The notes under the pieces were generated by a model. It saw only the letters and a program-made list of their open reading frames with translations, searched no databases and was not told the origin of the DNA. From Phymorhynchus buccinoides (lineage: Eukaryota > Mollusca > Gastropoda > Neogastropoda > Raphitomidae): DNA of 64,000 nt. The stretch lies in the NCBI GenBank assembly GCA_017654935.2, contig CM065699.1:20092084-20156083 (forward strand). Direction: 5' to 3'. The position numbers and the translations under genes were made by a program. Below are positions 33,185 through 44,768 of the stretch, piece after piece. Every line of letters starts with the position of its first letter. Positions within the stretch are counted from its first letter, which is position 1.

Positions 33185-34742
33185 CATGTGACACAACGAC
33201 TGTGACAGGGGTGCATGCATGTGTAAATAAGGAACGTGTAAATATCTGTACATACATTTTATTTCCAAAAATAGTGTAGTGCTTAATATCTTCTGACTTG
33301 TGTAGTATCCATATATAATCTTCAAGCAGACCATAAACTGTGCGTGTGGTAGGGACAATAAAGGTGACAATGGTGACATTTTCCCATGGAGTAATGACAA
33401 GTACAGCACACGGGGATGTACTGGACACAGAGCGCGGTGAGTCCCTGCATGATATAGATATATTTTGTGTAAAAAATACTGGCCTGCATGATAGCATGCC
33501 CTGTCTAAAATTGTAAACTCACCTGTTTTGCACCTGTGTGTCACCTGTCATGTCACCAAATTGTGTCAACACTGTCACAAATAACTTCTCACTTCAATTC
33601 CCTACACAATGGTATGTGACATTCATAGGTCCGTGCCATGTGGGCTATTGCCGTATGGCCCTAAAGTATGTACCCGGTTTTCACATTATTTTCTCTCTCT
33701 AAACCCAGGAATGAAGGGGATAAACAGGAGAAAGAAACACAGGAATTAGGGGAAGTAACAGACAGTGTAAAAGCAGGTATGAAAGAGTTAAATCTCTGGA
33801 ATGTAAGACTATATGCAATATCCATGAACTTTTTCTCTCCAAAATTTGAGGACAGTTGGGCAGGCATAAAATAAATATGGATACAAATGTGTTTCATTCC
33901 AACACAGGGTTCATTTGCAGTTGAGTGTCGATTTTCTCTTTTCTTTATGTGTACTCTGTGCGTTGGCAGGAACCGATCATGGCATAATAGATGGAAAGAA
34001 AATGCAGGTAAATTGAACACCTCTGCTGTGCTCAGGAAACCCTTTTTTACTTCGTGTTTGAATCTTTATATTCCTATTGCAGTTGCCAAGCAATTCTTTT
34101 TCACACAGTGTTGTTACATGATTTTTTACTTGCTTTTCTACGTTTTTGCTTCTTTAGGAGAAGAAATGGTATAATCTAACCACCAGGGTATGGGTATGGG
34201 GACCATGGTGAAGAGAAACAGCGAGCTTTCTGTTCATCGGACTTTCGTCAGGCTGAGTTAGTAGGGCAAGAGACAGGCTATCAAAGCAATTTGGAAACAG
34301 AAAAGCTGAATAGATCTTTAGTCATAAACCACTTTTAACTCTCTTTCTCTGTCTGTATCTGATTTGTGCTCATCTTTCCCATTTGCCATAGTTCCCTCCC
34401 CCCCTTCCCATTCTCACCCCCTGGGTTTATCCTTTCCTGTCATTCTCCTCATATCATATCTGCCAAAGAACAAACTACAGTAGAAAGCTTTCAAAATGGC
34501 TTCCTCCTCAAGTCGTAGCTTCCTTTCCATGTTTTTCATCATTATATTTTGTGCTTGTGCTTGTTTGATGATTGTTTAAGTCACCGAATTCCATGTGTAT
34601 TTCCATATTTATTGCATATAATTGGGTTTTGTTTTTTGGCTTTCTCTTGTTATGGTCTCTGTATGCTTCCTGAAACATGTGTGAAGTAAAGCGCTGTGTG
34701 AGAACTCGTCTTGCCAGTTTTGTGAGCGCCGTGGCTTATGTT

Positions 34743-35456
34743 CAGTGTTTCCCATAACGCACATATGTGCGTCCCTGAAGCACAAAAATCACAGAGGGAC
34801 TCTTTGATTTCAGCTCTGGGCGTCTTATGGGACGCACACTTTTTTCAACAGACCGAGATGGCAGGGTTCATTCTTTTGATTTTGACCGATAGCTTTAGCA
34901 GGCAGGCGGTCATCTGACCGATTGATTTTTCGTCAAAGCAGTCAACAACTTCAAGGATTCTGTCGTCTGCTAAACTTAGTTAAATTCCGCAGCCTCGGAC
35001 CATAATCAGAACTAAAAAGTTGTAAGTATATCTGGCGAAACGAACGCCGAAACGAAGAAATGGCGGCATTGCACATTCGGTAAAGCTTTTCCGATCCAAC
35101 TTTTTGAAGACCAAATAAAGTTCCAGCGTGACCTAGTCTTCTAGTGCTAAACAAGATCGTTCTCGGCCTTTTGACAATTCGTGCTTAAAACCAGCCATGC
35201 CTCCCCAAAAGAAGCCACGAGTAGGAAAGGGGCAGAAGAATATGTTTGCTAGTTTCGGACTCACTCGTTGACCAAATCTGAACGTTTTTTGCAAGTTCGA
35301 CAGAGGAAAAAGCAGCAGCATCAAGCTGTTCTTTTAGAGATGTGAATGGCATCATCTCAAAAACATAAGCTACTGCATATGCAAGTGTGTGTGTACGCTT
35401 GTGTGTCTGTCTGCCTGTCTCTCTGTCCATATCTCGATCTGTTTGTCTCTCCCTCC

Positions 35457-35518
<62 letters not shown>

Positions 35519-35731
35519 GTAGTCAGCCTATTCCATTTCCAGGGGTTATGCACATGTGTTTGCCTGTGTGTTCACTGTGCATGTAGCATGTGTGTTTAGC
35601 ATGTATTTGCTTTTGTTAAAGCATTTTTTATCATATACTTAGGGGACTCTTAAAAATATGAAAAGGACTCTTAAAATTTTGCACAGGGAGTCCCTGGGAC
35701 TCTCACATTTCACCCCTATGGGGAAACACTG
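34743..35731. mobile_element. hAT-like non-autonomous element (right arm)
   Basis: Mirror of 12270-13253. Termini cagtgtttcccataa and atggggaaacactg. Internal (CT)n at 35460-35513. A frame at 35197-35271 encodes MPPQKKPRVGKGQKNMFASF before a stop. Confidence 0.7.
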
Positions 35732-36158
35732 GTTGTTGTTGATGTACGTACGTACCCTGGTTAAAAGACTCCAGGGATCATCCCAATAGCCTTGAACACT
35801 ATGATACAAATGCACCAGTTAGGGATGACAACAAGCATGACCACTTTTGATTACCCAGCCACATGAGCAGCCCCACTCCGTCTTCAGGGGAGATGTGGCT
35901 TATAACAGCAAAGAAAAAGGATTGGTTGCTTTTATTAAAAAAAAGTTACAAATATTGCCACAATTTATGGATGGTTCTGTATCAATCATATTGTAGGTAA
36001 GATATATATTCATAAAAAGAAGGAAGGAAGGAAACGATCCCTGAGAGTGACTAGAACAAATGGTTTGTCAGTGTTAGTAAATAACAAGATTTAAAAGATG
36101 AAAAGTGGTTACAGCTTAGAAGCACATATTTACAGATGCCTAGGAACTAATGTCATTC

Positions 36159-36403
36159 TTAACCCTTTCATCGCCACTGTCGCCTCTTGGCACCACAATG
36201 ATTTGACAACCATGTCACTAAAAGGCATCAAATGAGGGTCTGGTATACAGTAACCTTATGTTCTTAATTTTGGGAGGTAAGGATAGGCCCTATTTTATGC
36301 ATGTCACAGATGAATCCCCAATATTGCAGACAAAATCTATTCTCTACCTGGGTAAGTTTAATGGTAAATTTTGGCTGACGACTGGCTAGCGTTGAAAGAT
36401 ACA
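36159..36403. mobile_element. TTAA MITE, CCCTTTCATCGCCA family (right arm)
   Basis: Mirror of 11599-11843: ttaaccctttcatcgccac at one end, decayed gctagcgttgaaagata at the other. Confidence 0.8.
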
Positions 36404-36944
36404 GGTAAAACTAACAATCATTTGTGCAATTTTTGTAATGCATGAAAAATATTGTCCACCTTATACAAAAGAATTTATACCGATCTTCAAGATAAGCAAA
36501 GAAGAGTGGGATATAAAATCATAGCTTCACATATCATTTGCGCATATTAACCCATAGGCTCAGTGTTGATACACGTGAGCAAAAGGTGTAAGAATACACA
36601 TGACAGAACAGTTATTTATCTTCACATAACATTATTATCATTATCACGCATCAAGGTACACTCGCATGCAACTATATAGCTGCAGTGTTCAAACCATATT
36701 TGCTTTATTTGCATCAAGTGATGTTTAGTAAAACAAAAAGCCCAAACATACTCCTAACCCTATGCCTTAACCCGAAAAATGCAAAAAGTTGTTTCTGATG
36801 AACATTTTACATTAAAATTAAAATTGTGAAGAGTAACAGTTAGTGAAATTGCAAAATGGTAAAAATAGTGGCTAACAACCAGACAATCAAGGTAGTGTCT
36901 CTGCAAATAGAGCCTTCTTACCCCGACACCACAAAACGTCATAT

Positions 36945-37370
36945 AGTAAAAAGCCAAGTGTCCGTCCGTGTGTGTGTGTGGTGTCTGAAACACGAAACGG
37001 GCCTTATAACTCCGCCGTTTTTCGACCGAATCGCTTCAAATTTGCTGTGATCCCTAACGGGGCGATGGCAACGGCAACCGAGGCGGCCGTATCATTTGCG
37101 CAGTTTCGCAAATGTGCGAAACGCGCATCCGCCGATTGCCTTCGAATTTGGCAGGAAGATGACCGGGGCCGGGGACTATCCGTGTGCCAAACCGGAAGCG
37201 AATCGGTTCAGAAACGCGCGCTAGACGCCGCTTCACCTTTTCACAAATAACTCCGCCGTTTCTTAACCGAATCGCCTCAAATTGGCTGTCAGGCTCGCTA
37301 TGACCCGGCCAAAGCATGGCAGGAAATTTCAACAGCATCCGTTCATAAATGCGCGCGATATGCACCAATT
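36945..37370. repeat. Dispersed repeat with 'aaccgaatcgc...ccgccgttt' blocks (right arm)
   Basis: Mirror of 10625-11045. The run of A/T in the left arm (13 A) is much shorter here, one of the arm-to-arm differences. Confidence 0.45.
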
Positions 37371-37499
37371 TACACTTTCACTGACTAGGCGAAACGACAT
37401 ATGTCCAAACGTGCTGTTATTAAAGGGAGGGGGGACTGCTGTGGGCATGAGACCATGGTTCACACGTGCTGGGGTGATGAGTAGGTCACCCAGCTGGTT

Positions 37500-37580
37500 A
37501 GGGGGGGGGGGGGGGGGGGGGGTAGGGGGGGGGTAGGGGGGGGGGGGGTAGGCGGAGGGATGGTGGGGGTGGGGGGGCAG
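37500..37580. repeat. Poly(G) tract, G-quadruplex-prone (right arm)
   Basis: Several uninterrupted G runs, the first more than 20 long, separated by ta. The mirror C-tract at 10411-10490 has differently spaced runs. Exact length is unreliable in such homopolymers. Confidence 0.8.
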
Positions 37581-37898
37581 TGGAGATTACAAGGGGATGA
37601 CACTACACGTATCTGTATTATTAAAAAATCGGGACTTTACTGGTTTAGCACTGCCTCCGGGCATTGCCTCCAGTATTGTTAAATACTGCCATGGGGTTAA
37701 AACTGCCACGGGAATTAACTGCCACGGGGCGATTGCTAATCTTAGTGAAATTACGCAATCACTGACATTACATCATCACTGAAAGTTCGTCATTGGTCAA
37801 ATGACAATATTGCCTAAGTGATTGTAGTGTAAGAAGAATAGTTCATTTTCAGCCCAAGAAACAAGCTGGTACATATCATCTGAGACACACACACTCAC

Positions 37899-37899
37899 T

Positions 37900-37934
<35 letters not shown>

Positions 37935-37986
37935 TTGTCAGAATCACTTTTAGTGGAAGGCCTTTACATTGAAGAACACACACACA

Positions 37987-38023
<37 letters not shown>

Positions 38024-38030
38024 GCGCGCG
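37899..38030. repeat. (CA)n microsatellites upstream of the terminal exon (right arm)
   Basis: Two (ca)n runs around a 48-bp spacer beginning atttgtcagaatcactttta. Mirror of 9957-10088. Confidence 0.85.
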
Positions 38031-38205
38031 TAAATATAACTTCTGCTACTAGGAAAACACCCAAGTTTGACATATAAGAAGCAATACTAGTGCACAAAAT
38101 GTTTCATTTGTTTACAGGTATTTTCTTGCATATGTTAACATTACCCACAACTTCCACATCATTCAGTTCTCTCAGTTTTTGTATTGCATGCTCTGTGTGT
38201 TTCAG

Positions 38206-39837
38206 TATCTCCTGGAACCAGTGCAGAAACCAGAATCCACAGGAAAACCTGGAGCTGCTGGAAAGAAACCCTCTTCTGACAAGAAACAAGATTCTGCCAA
38301 TACACAAAAGCCAGCATCCAAAGACAACTCAGAAACTAGCGCCCGGAAATCTTTGGGTGGGAGACACGCTTCTGCCGTTGCAGAGAAACCAGCATCCATG
38401 GAAGATGTAGAAACCAACAGGAAGCCATTGGCCTCAGCTTCTGACACATTTCCACAGAAGCCACTCATTCTCCCTGAACCGGAACGATCTCGTATCGCTG
38501 AGAGTCACGCAAGGGCAGATAGTCGCTCAGCTACTTTGGAGAAGTTTGCTAAATTGGCAACTGCAAGAAGCTGTACTACCACTGCATCTGCACACAGTCC
38601 TGAAGATATTGGGGTGAAGAGATCCACAGAGGCTGCAGCTGCTCCTGCCCCTGTTTCTGCATACAAGAGTTCTGTCACATATTTTACAGAGCTGCTTGGA
38701 ACAAGTGGAAAAAGTACTACAGCGACTGCACTTGGTCACAGCCCTTATAGGATCTATGCTGAGAAGTCTGGACCTGTCCCTATAGAAATCTCCTCTGCAG
38801 GTAACACTTGCGGAGCTTCTGCAGATGCAAATGCAATGACGGCAAAGAGCTCTGCAAGGAGCTTTGCACTGCCTGCTAGGAGCTTTGCAATGACGGCAGA
38901 CAGAATGGCAGAGAAGCCTGCAGTACCTGCACAGAGCTTTGCAAAGATGCCAGAGACTACAGTGAGACCCGCGGTACCTGCAAAGAGCTTTGCAACAACT
39001 GCGGAGACCTCCGACGTTGCTGCAAGATACATCACAGCTGCTGCGGCTACAGAAAGGTACAGTGTACCTGCGAAAAGCTATACGACTGAGGACGCTGTAG
39101 AGAGAGCAGCAATACCCGCAAAGATTATTGCAACGAATCCAGGAACTGCTCCAAGAAGGAGCTATGACACAACTGCAGAACCTACAGCAGTAACTGCAAA
39201 AGCTAGAGAGAGGCCTCCAGTGCCGCCGATGAGGCACACAATGCTTGCTGAGACCCCTGCAGAATCTACAAGTCCTGCAGCAGCTGCAAGTAACTACGGA
39301 ATGCCTCCAAAGAGCTACTACATGGCTGCGGAAGATTCGCAAAGACCTGCGACTTCACAGAGCTATGTGTGTACAGTGCGTGCACAAGAAGCACCTGAAG
39401 ACCGTGAAGAGATTCGCGCAGCTTACACAAGAAGAGTAGCAGCAGCAAGGTTGCAGGCACAAGAAGCGGCTGAAGACCGTGAAGAGATTCGCGCAGCTTA
39501 CACAAGAAGAGTAGCAGCAGCAAAGTTGCAGGCACAAGAAGCGCCTGAAGACCGTGAAGAGATTCGCGCAGCTTACACAAGAAGAGTAGCAGCAGCAAGG
39601 TTGCAGGCACAAGAAGCGCCTGAAGTCCGTGAAGAGATTCGCGCAGCTTACACAAGAAGAGTAGCAGCAGCAAGGTTGCAGGCACAAGAAGCGCCTGAAG
39701 TCCGTGAAGAGATTCGCGCAGCTTACACAAGAAGAGTAGCAGCGGCAAGGTTGCAGGCACAAGAAGGGTTTTCACGCACTCCGGCTGCGGCAGTTGACGG
39801 AAGGAAAGGGACAAAAGCATCGGAGGAGGAAAAATAA
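38206..39837 (+). CDS. Terminal coding exon of the arm gene, stop EEEK (right arm)
   Basis: Begins after tgtgtgtttcag (AG at 38204-38205) in phase 0 and runs 543 codons. Residues ~1-120: Lys/Ser/Pro/Ala-rich with KKPSSDKKQDSANTQ. The middle has repeated PARSF/PAQSF/PAKSF/PAKSY modules with Ala/Thr spacers. Residues ~400-525: five 25-residue repeats with REEIRAAYTRRVAAARLQ. Then AQEGFSRTPAAAVDGRKGTK and stop. No signal peptide, transmembrane segment or catalytic motif. The repeat arrays differ from the left arm at single Lys/Arg positions. The homologous exon 10,467 bp downstream (48673) could be spliced instead. Confidence 0.77.
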   Translation, partial: YLLEPVQKPESTGKPGAAGKKPSSDKKQDSANTQKPASKDNSETSARKSLGGRHASAVAEKPASMEDVETNRKPLASASDTFPQKPLILPEPERSRIAESHARADSRSATLEKFAKLATARSCTTTASAHSPEDIGVKRSTEAAAAPAPVSAYKSSVTYFTELLGTSGKSTTATALGHSPYRIYAEKSGPVPIEISSAGNTCGASADANAMTAKSSARSFALPARSFAMTADRMAEKPAVPAQSFAKMPETTVRPAVPAKSFATTAETSDVAARYITAAAATERYSVPAKSYTTEDAVERAAIPAKIIATNPGTAPRRSYDTTAEPTAVTAKARERPPVPPMRHTMLAETPAESTSPAAAASNYGMPPKSYYMAAEDSQRPATSQSYVCTVRAQEAPEDREEIRAAYTRRVAAARLQAQEAAEDREEIRAAYTRRVAAAKLQAQEAPEDREEIRAAYTRRVAAARLQAQEAPEVREEIRAAYTRRVAAARLQAQEAPEVREEIRAAYTRRVAAARLQAQEGFSRTPAAAVDGRKGTKASEEEK

Positions 39838-40429
39838 ACACCTGCTCTCCTCAGTCCAAATCTGAGCCCAGTTGCATCGTGTCTTAAGGGCTTGCCAACA
39901 AGCTGTTTTTTCAACATGGACAACTGTCTTTATGGTTGGTTTAACGTCTAATTAGGCATAGCCTCTTATAGACAGCAAACATGGACAACCATACATTTTC
40001 AATTTATAGCAGTTTAAAGAAATATGTTATGGCTGTTTTCATGACGGACAAGGCGATGTCTTGGAATCAAAACGGACTGTCTCCAGATGGTCCATCGACA
40101 TTATGGAACAATATTAATAAGTTGTAATAGAGTACTAACAGGTCTACGCGTTGGTTGGGTATGTGCGTACCCCCCCCCCCCCCCTGAAAATCGGAGAGAT
40201 TGTAGATAAATCACGTCATGCTTGCATCATTGTTTGCCTCATTTTGAGGGGTATGCAACGCAACCCCCCTTGATACTCTAGATAAAGACTGAATGAAAAA
40301 ATAGAGATAGCATAACGCCCTTGTTTCGGTCTTATTTAGTACATGTTATTATTTTGTGCACCAAGTTCTATAATAAGTCAATGGACTATCTGAAGATAGT
40401 CCGTGTGATGATACTCCGTATTGACTCGA

Positions 40430-40582
40430 AAGGGCCAGCCACACGTCCACTAAAATCGCACGACTGTACGATACGATTCGATCACGTGATCTTGATGCGC
40501 TAATCACATTTGTTCTTGGAGACCACGTGATTGAATTGTATCATACATTTGTGCGATTTTAGTGGACGTGTGGCTGGCCCTT
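40430..40582. mobile_element. Hairpin MITE, AAGGGCCAGCCACACG termini (right arm)
   Basis: Mirror of 7401-7556. Near-perfect stem with a ~40-bp centre. Confidence 0.88.
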
Positions 40583-41024
40583 AAAGCATAAAAATAGTGT
40601 GAACATTTTGGACATTCTTAAAAACAAAAAATTGTCAATGGATGTTTGTGTTGAAATAACTGGAGGACTATGAACTAAACGTTTTCAATGTTTTTCTGTT
40701 TTTCTTTAAATGAAGATACTACCTTATAAGTTAATAAATGGATTGAGGCATCCTTGTGGCTTTCAGTTCCAGGGGATTGAGGATGCCTGAATGCTTGACA
40801 ATAATGGGAATTGTCTGTTTTTGTTAATAGCTGTGCCATTTGTAATCATCTCAGTTTCATACACTTTCTGTAAAAGAAAACAGCAAAAACAACAACAAAA
40901 ATGCATCATGTTTTGCAAGTTCCTTTAATGTTGTTTATTGCATAGCTTTTAAAAAAAATTGTTATTTGGAAAGCAAATTGACCTATTTTTAAATATTTTT
41001 CTTTCGCTATTAATGATAATAATA

Positions 41025-41090
41025 ATAGTGAATCATTTATATAGCGCACTCCTCCACCAAATGTGGAGCTCTATGCGCTTAACAACAACA
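41025..41090 (+). repeat. LINE/SINE 3'-tail-like repeat with TATATAGCGC-type motif (right arm)
   Basis: Mirror of 6897-6960. It lies within a ~500-bp block (about 41010-41515) that the direct duplicate near 50905 lacks. Confidence 0.4.
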
Positions 41091-41328
41091 AAAATTAAAA
41101 GCAAGAAATTCAAAAACAAAAACAAGTAATCGCTCACACACATGCAAAATAGGCATGTATACACACACCACCACCCCACCCACACATACACGCAGGCACG
41201 CACGTACGCACATATCCACACACACACACACACACTCACACACACACACCGTTACCATCACCACCACTCACCCCACCCAAGATCAAGAACACAATACAAA
41301 ATACAATCAGTTGAAGAAAGCATCAACA

Positions 41329-41364
<36 letters not shown>

Positions 41365-41667
41365 CTCGCAACAAAGCTGACCTAGACATTGCAGTCAACA
41401 CACAGTGAAACTAATATGGAGGGAGAGGGGAGGGGAGGGTGTGTGTGAGAATAGAGTCGAGAAGTAATGTGGCCTAAAGGTTGTGATGTAGCTTGAATAG
41501 GTGGATCTTCATGGGTTTTCATATCTTGCCTATTTTTCTTTGCAAAGAAAGTTTTTTTAAAGTTTGCTTTTAAAAACATTTATCTTGTGTATAAACGTGT
41601 ATCATAAAATATGCAGGTGTAAATAAATTTAGATAATAATTTGAAACACACACGCACACGCACACGC

Positions 41668-41703
<36 letters not shown>

Positions 41704-42139
41704 TGTGCTTGTATAAAATGTATATATTTTCCCCATGATTATTGATTGTGGTTCAATTTTTCTCAAGTTTACGTTTTTCATTTATTTGCCTTAATTGTTT
41801 TTCTTATTAATTCATGTCGACGGGATGTAAAAAAGCTTTATCACGCTTATTCTTTTGTTGTTAATAAAGATCATTTTGACTTGACTCGACGTCATTGGAT
41901 AAATATGTAGCAATATTACTATACAGTGGAACCTTTCTTGGAAAATCACCCAAAATAAGGTCTTAAACTAAGTTAAAGGCATAGCAGCCAATCCCAAGCA
42001 TCGGGTCTCGTTAGTCGGAAACTCACAACCCATTGGTGCCTCGCATACTATGGAAAAAAGTAGGGCTGAGGTATAAGCTGAGGCGAGTAGCGAGGCAAAT
42101 GAGGGCATTTAGGAAGTCAAGAATACTAGTTGTTTTGTG

Positions 42140-42363
42140 CTAACCCCTTGACTGCCAGAGAAAATTAAAGAAAAATATCATTGTACAAATCATGACATAA
42201 AAAAGACAAAAACTGATAGAGCCAATCTGGCAAAATGGTCTGGGGATATAACTCTCTTGACTGTGCAAGAGCAAAACCCATCAATTCTTCTTCTTCGCCT
42301 GATGACGTCATCAGTGATGTCATCAATCAGTATGTGATACGTTTATGGCAGTCAAGGGGTTAA
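42140..42363. mobile_element. TTAA MITE, CCCCTTGACTGCCA family (right arm)
   Basis: Mirror of 5625-5849. Ends ctaaccccttgactgcca and tggcagtcaaggggttaa. Confidence 0.85.
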
Positions 42364-43211
42364 GAGCACAAGACTTGTCTCTTTTTTAAATAAAATGTAT
42401 CCTTCTTTGTTGACTTGAGGGTGTTTTACGTGTTGTGCTTGATGATAATGATGAATTTGCTGTGGACAAAGACGTTGATGAGGAGGAGTAGAAGGAAGAA
42501 GAGGATGAATAAGCTTTTTAATCTTGTTGATGGTAATGATGACAGTGATGATGATAATCATCCTTTCATCGAAGAAAATTATAACAAGCTTACTCTGAGC
42601 TGCATGAGTGGATGTGAAATATCATTTATCAAAGTTTGTTCAGATAATTTTACATCTGACAATGTGTAACGAGTTTCACTTTTGTCAAAGTAATTGGAAG
42701 ATGTTAAGTTTATTTTGTTGCATATATTAAGCAAATTAATGTTTGAATTAAAAAAATGTGTACATGTTAGTTGTACATTTCTTTTACTTTCAATAAAAAC
42801 TTTTTTACTTTTTTGAAAGAGTATGTTTGTTCTCGACTTTTAATTTTTTGCATGTATGTTTGCAGCTCTGAAGGTCTAAAGCTCAGTCCACAAAAAATTC
42901 ATATCGAACAATTATGTTTTCAGTAGGTAGAATTATGTCACTACATAAGTACATTAAAAGCAATGGACTAATGTCCAGACTGAAATGGGTTGTTCAGTTC
43001 AGAGTAGATAATTTTATTTCAAGTGAATGGTTTTGAGATTTTAATGCCAGAAGATAATATCATTCTTCTCAGGTAAAAACCAAAAGATTTATCATGATGA
43101 AATAGGGGAAGACTGATTGGATCGGTAGCTTTAAGTTTTCACCCGTGAATAATGATAGTATTTTCAGACACTTAGCCCTTATATTTTGTTCAAGGATTGG
43201 TGTTAAAGCAT

Positions 43212-43332
43212 GTATGTTTGTTGTTTCGACTAATGCAGCCAGATAGCAGAGGGGGCAGCTGCTATTCCGGTGGGCTGGGGCTAAAACAATTGTTTATAGT
43301 AGAGAGGCCTTGCCCAGGGTACATCCCCACTC
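43212..43332. repeat. Dispersed repeat copy, mirror of 4655-4775 (right arm)
   Basis: Contains gggctaaaacaattgtttatagtagagaggcc-type sequence uninterrupted, which is the empty-site reference for 56384-56815. Confidence 0.6.
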
Positions 43333-43630
43333 TCTTGGCTAAAGGGATTTGAGGACAGATGGCATTGGGGAAGGCCCCCAAATTACAAATATCCCTTTGG
43401 CTGCAGCACTAGAGCCAGTGCAAATAAATCCACACACTGATAGACATCCACACGGTCTGCAGATGTCATTGTGTGATTTGGTATATTCTAGTCGCAGAGA
43501 CTTATCTCTGTGAAATTCGGGCTGCTCTCCCTCGGAGATAGCTTTGAAGATTAAGGTACAGTGGGATTGATCCAGTAATCTACCTGTCTGCATCTATTCT
43601 GATCAATGTTCAGCAGTACATGTTGCCTAA

Positions 43631-43906
43631 TTAGTAAATTTAATGAGCCTTCCAAAGGAAGGTGAAATTTAATTGTAATTATTAGAGGTTAGTGATGTTA
43701 GTGGGAGGACAGTTGAGTATCAGGAGCGTTTGGCGCCAGACATTCCTGCTTCAGGATTTAGCTGAATGCAAGTTCTGTAGACATAAGAAGGTTACAGGGA
43801 GGGAAATAAAAAAAAGGGAGGGAACTGTCCTCCCACTAACATCACTAACCTCTAATAATTACAATTAAATTTCACCTTCCTTGGGAAGGCTCATTAAATG
43901 TACTAA
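43631..43906. mobile_element. Fold-back MITE (right arm)
   Basis: Mirror of 4081-4356 with the same ~85-bp inverted termini. Confidence 0.88.
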
Positions 43907-44348
43907 TTATTATTTGGTTAGTGACGTCCTTAGTGGTAAGGACAGTTGAGATTTTAGAGATATGTTTAGAGAACTTGCATAACATAAGTTGCAAATGGTA
44001 TTGAAAACAACCATTGACCAAATTTGATAACATTTTTGTCTTACCTCATAAGGGAAGACTACCTTCCTGTATAGCTTCCACAGAGCGCTTGTCTGCATGA
44101 AGGTCATCAGGCTGTCTTCTCAATCACCATCATTTGTACACTATTTACAATATAACACTTGAATAATCCTCCCAAACAAACAAAGAATCCATTTCAGTGT
44201 CAATTCACATTATTACTTTACAAATGGTCCAGGATTGTTTGGCTGAAGTTCACTTCATAATTGTAGTTAACTGTACTCCTTTTTCAGCAGCTGAAGTAAA
44301 CGCACTTCTGGTACTGTGCGCCGAGAAGAAAAACCTTCTGATGAGTGA

Positions 44349-44768
44349 TTAAGCCCAGTTTTGGTTACTTTGAAATGTGCCTATCTCAACAGGCTGAAGG
44401 TGAACTCCTGCTTTCGATTGTGTCCGTTTTTTCAGAAACGTAGTTACACATCTTTCGCTTTTCAGCTTAATGTCCAAACGTTTGAAAGTATGTAGAGCAG
44501 CCCCTTTTTGTCCAGTCAATAGCATCAACAGCATACACGTGCATAAAGTAAGGTCTTTGAGGGACAAGCTATCCAATTCAAACAGTGATTTCAAGCAACC
44601 CAGAACTTGATCCACAACCCAAGTTTCTCTATAATTAGGCAGTAGAGGTCTCTTTTCAAACACTTCTTTCATCACTCCACATATCACTGGGTGCTTTCCT
44701 GCTGTTTGTTCTCCTTCTCCCCAAAATAGGTACGATGATAAGGCATAATTCATCAGCCCACACTTCAA
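44349..44768 (-). pseudogene. Tyrosine-recombinase-like fragment (right arm)
   Basis: Mirror of 3219-3638. The 139-codon frame has the same length and the same core motifs (YRETW, LSLKDLTL, LLTGQKGAALH). Confidence 0.5.

Noticed and set aside
39266..39841. 191-codon Leu-rich frame antisense to the terminal exon
   Set aside because: Antisense shadow of the 75-bp coding repeats; the sense strand has the splice acceptor and sensible composition.
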